Positions 19,770-20,571 of a stretch of 20,571 nt of DNA are shown here, in pieces (positions within the stretch are counted from its first letter, which is position 1; each line of letters begins with the position of its first letter). The stretch covers positions 1 to 20,571 of the forward strand of contig CACYBG010000245.1 in assembly GCA_902772605.1 (NCBI GenBank). Direction: 5' to 3'. The notes under the pieces are model-generated. The model saw nothing but the letters and a program-made list of their open reading frames with translations, was not told the origin of the DNA and did not search any database. Both the position numbers and the translations under genes were made by a program. The DNA comes from an uncultured Spirochaetaceae bacterium. GTDB taxonomy: Bacteria; Spirochaetota; Spirochaetia; Treponematales; Treponemataceae.

Positions 19770-20571
19770 ATGGGAAAAATCTATCATTCGATCGTAGAGC
19801 TCGTCGGAAACACGCCTCTGCTGGAACTGGACAATTATGAGAAAAAGCTTGGACTCCATGCACACATCCTTGCAAAGCTTGAATATTACAATCCTGCAGG
19901 AAGCGTAAAGGACAGGATAGCCCTTGGAATGATTCAGGCGGCGGAAAGGGACGGAAGCCTTGAAGGAAAGACGACGCTCGTGGAAATGACTACGGGAAAC
20001 ACCGGAATCGGAATCGCAGCCATCGCAGCGGCAAAGGGATACAAATCCAGGATATACATGACGGACGGAGTGAGCATAGAGCGCACCCAGACGATCAGGG
20101 CGTACGGCGGGGAAGTGATTTTCCAGAGCACCGTACCTGAACTTACGGAAACGCTTGCGGCCACAAACAACGATTTCTTTGCGGCCCAGAATGAACTGAA
20201 GAAGAAGCTGGACGGAGAACCCGAGGTTTTCTTCGTAAACCAGACTTCAAACAAGGCGAATCCGGGTGCACACTACGAGACTACGGGACCGGAGATATGG
20301 CGCGACACGGACGGAAAGGTGGACATCTTCGTTTCCGGAGCAGGCACCGGCGGAACAATCAGCGGAACGGGACGCTACCTTAAGGAAAAGAACGGAAACA
20401 TACATGTCGTTGCAATTCAGCCGAAGATTGAGGAGACCGGAATTACAGGCATACATCCGATCGAGGGACTTCCGAAGAACCAGCTTCCGGGAAACCTTGA
20501 CTATTCCGTAATCGACGAACGCATTACGGTTGAACTTGAGGATTCATACAGGGCGGCAAGGGAGGCGGCCA
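19770..20571 (+). CDS. cysK: Cysteine synthase family, paralogue 3 (3' end beyond the window)
   Basis: An open frame of 267 codons still without a stop at the window end. ATG at 19770 has AAAAGGAG upstream. It is a third fold type II PLP enzyme: NPAGSVKDR with Schiff-base Lys47, TTGNTG (74-79, Thr instead of the usual Ser in the substrate loop) and GTGGT (190-194). The pocket segment is TSNKANPGAHYETTGPEIW, closer to classical CysK than the other two paralogues. It should make cysteine from an activated serine and sulfide, though a cystathionine beta-synthase-like role is possible. It is the only plus-strand gene and is divergent from importer 2, with an operator of the shared family upstream. 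The missing end holds the second PLP-phosphate and ring-contact motifs. Confidence 0.9.
   Translation, partial: MGKIYHSIVELVGNTPLLELDNYEKKLGLHAHILAKLEYYNPAGSVKDRIALGMIQAAERDGSLEGKTTLVEMTTGNTGIGIAAIAAAKGYKSRIYMTDGVSIERTQTIRAYGGEVIFQSTVPELTETLAATNNDFFAAQNELKKKLDGEPEVFFVNQTSNKANPGAHYETTGPEIWRDTDGKVDIFVSGAGTGGTISGTGRYLKEKNGNIHVVAIQPKIEETGITGIHPIEGLPKNQLPGNLDYSVIDERITVELEDSYRAAREAA

Noticed and set aside
1..20571. CRISPR arrays, tRNA or rRNA genes, insertion-sequence transposases
   Set aside because: I saw no regularly spaced direct repeats, no tRNA-like or rRNA sequence and no transposase or integrase.

Overview
The window is a roughly 20.6 kb, mid-GC, tightly packed bacterial region. I read it as a sulfur-acquisition locus of an anaerobe built around a nitrogenase-like enzyme. 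Nineteen annotated genes lie on the minus strand and one, cut by the window edge, on the plus strand. Strong GGAGG ribosome sites, cytoplasmic-membrane lipoproteins and dispersed GC-rich intergenic repeats would fit a Treponema-type spirochaete, but I cannot prove the taxon and a clostridial host is not excluded.

Layout, in minus-strand transcription order. (1) 19577-16717: an SsuABC-like importer (lipoprotein, ATPase, permease). (2) 16621-7510: a probable nine-gene operon with a NifB-type radical SAM protein, a NifX-type cofactor-binding protein, a NifK-like and then a NifD-like subunit, a second SsuC-like permease and its lipoprotein, then a DUF4418-like membrane protein, an FtsX-like permease and a LolD-like ATPase. 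(3) 7420-5644: a cysK paralogue followed by a second SsuB-like ATPase, which probably completes the importer whose permease and lipoprotein are in the nif-like operon. (4) 5420-120: a structured leader with a 24-codon ORF, then a LanC-like protein, a second cysK paralogue, a cystathionine gamma-synthase/lyase family enzyme and a MalY/PatB C-S lyase. (5) From 19770 on the plus strand: a third cysK paralogue.

These units are tied together by a 19-bp palindrome, ACCTA-N9-TAGGT, found seven times and only in front of these units. At two promoters (LanC operon and nifB operon) a pair of sites 36 bp apart covers the -35 box and the presumed start point, the geometry of a repressor. No regulator gene is in the window.

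Working model (inference): two importers bring in an organosulfur compound, the nitrogenase-like DK protein with a NifB-derived iron-sulfur cluster cleaves a C-S bond, and the released sulfide or thiol is captured by the three CysK paralogues and moved between cysteine, homocysteine and methionine by the PLP enzymes. The closest described precedent I know is the methylthio-alkane reductase (MarBHDK) system. No NifH-type reductase is visible. Unusual extras are the LanC-like protein with an all-cysteine CHG/CCG putative zinc site, the DUF4418/FtsX/LolD module, and two inverted mobile-type repeats that flank the NifD-like gene.
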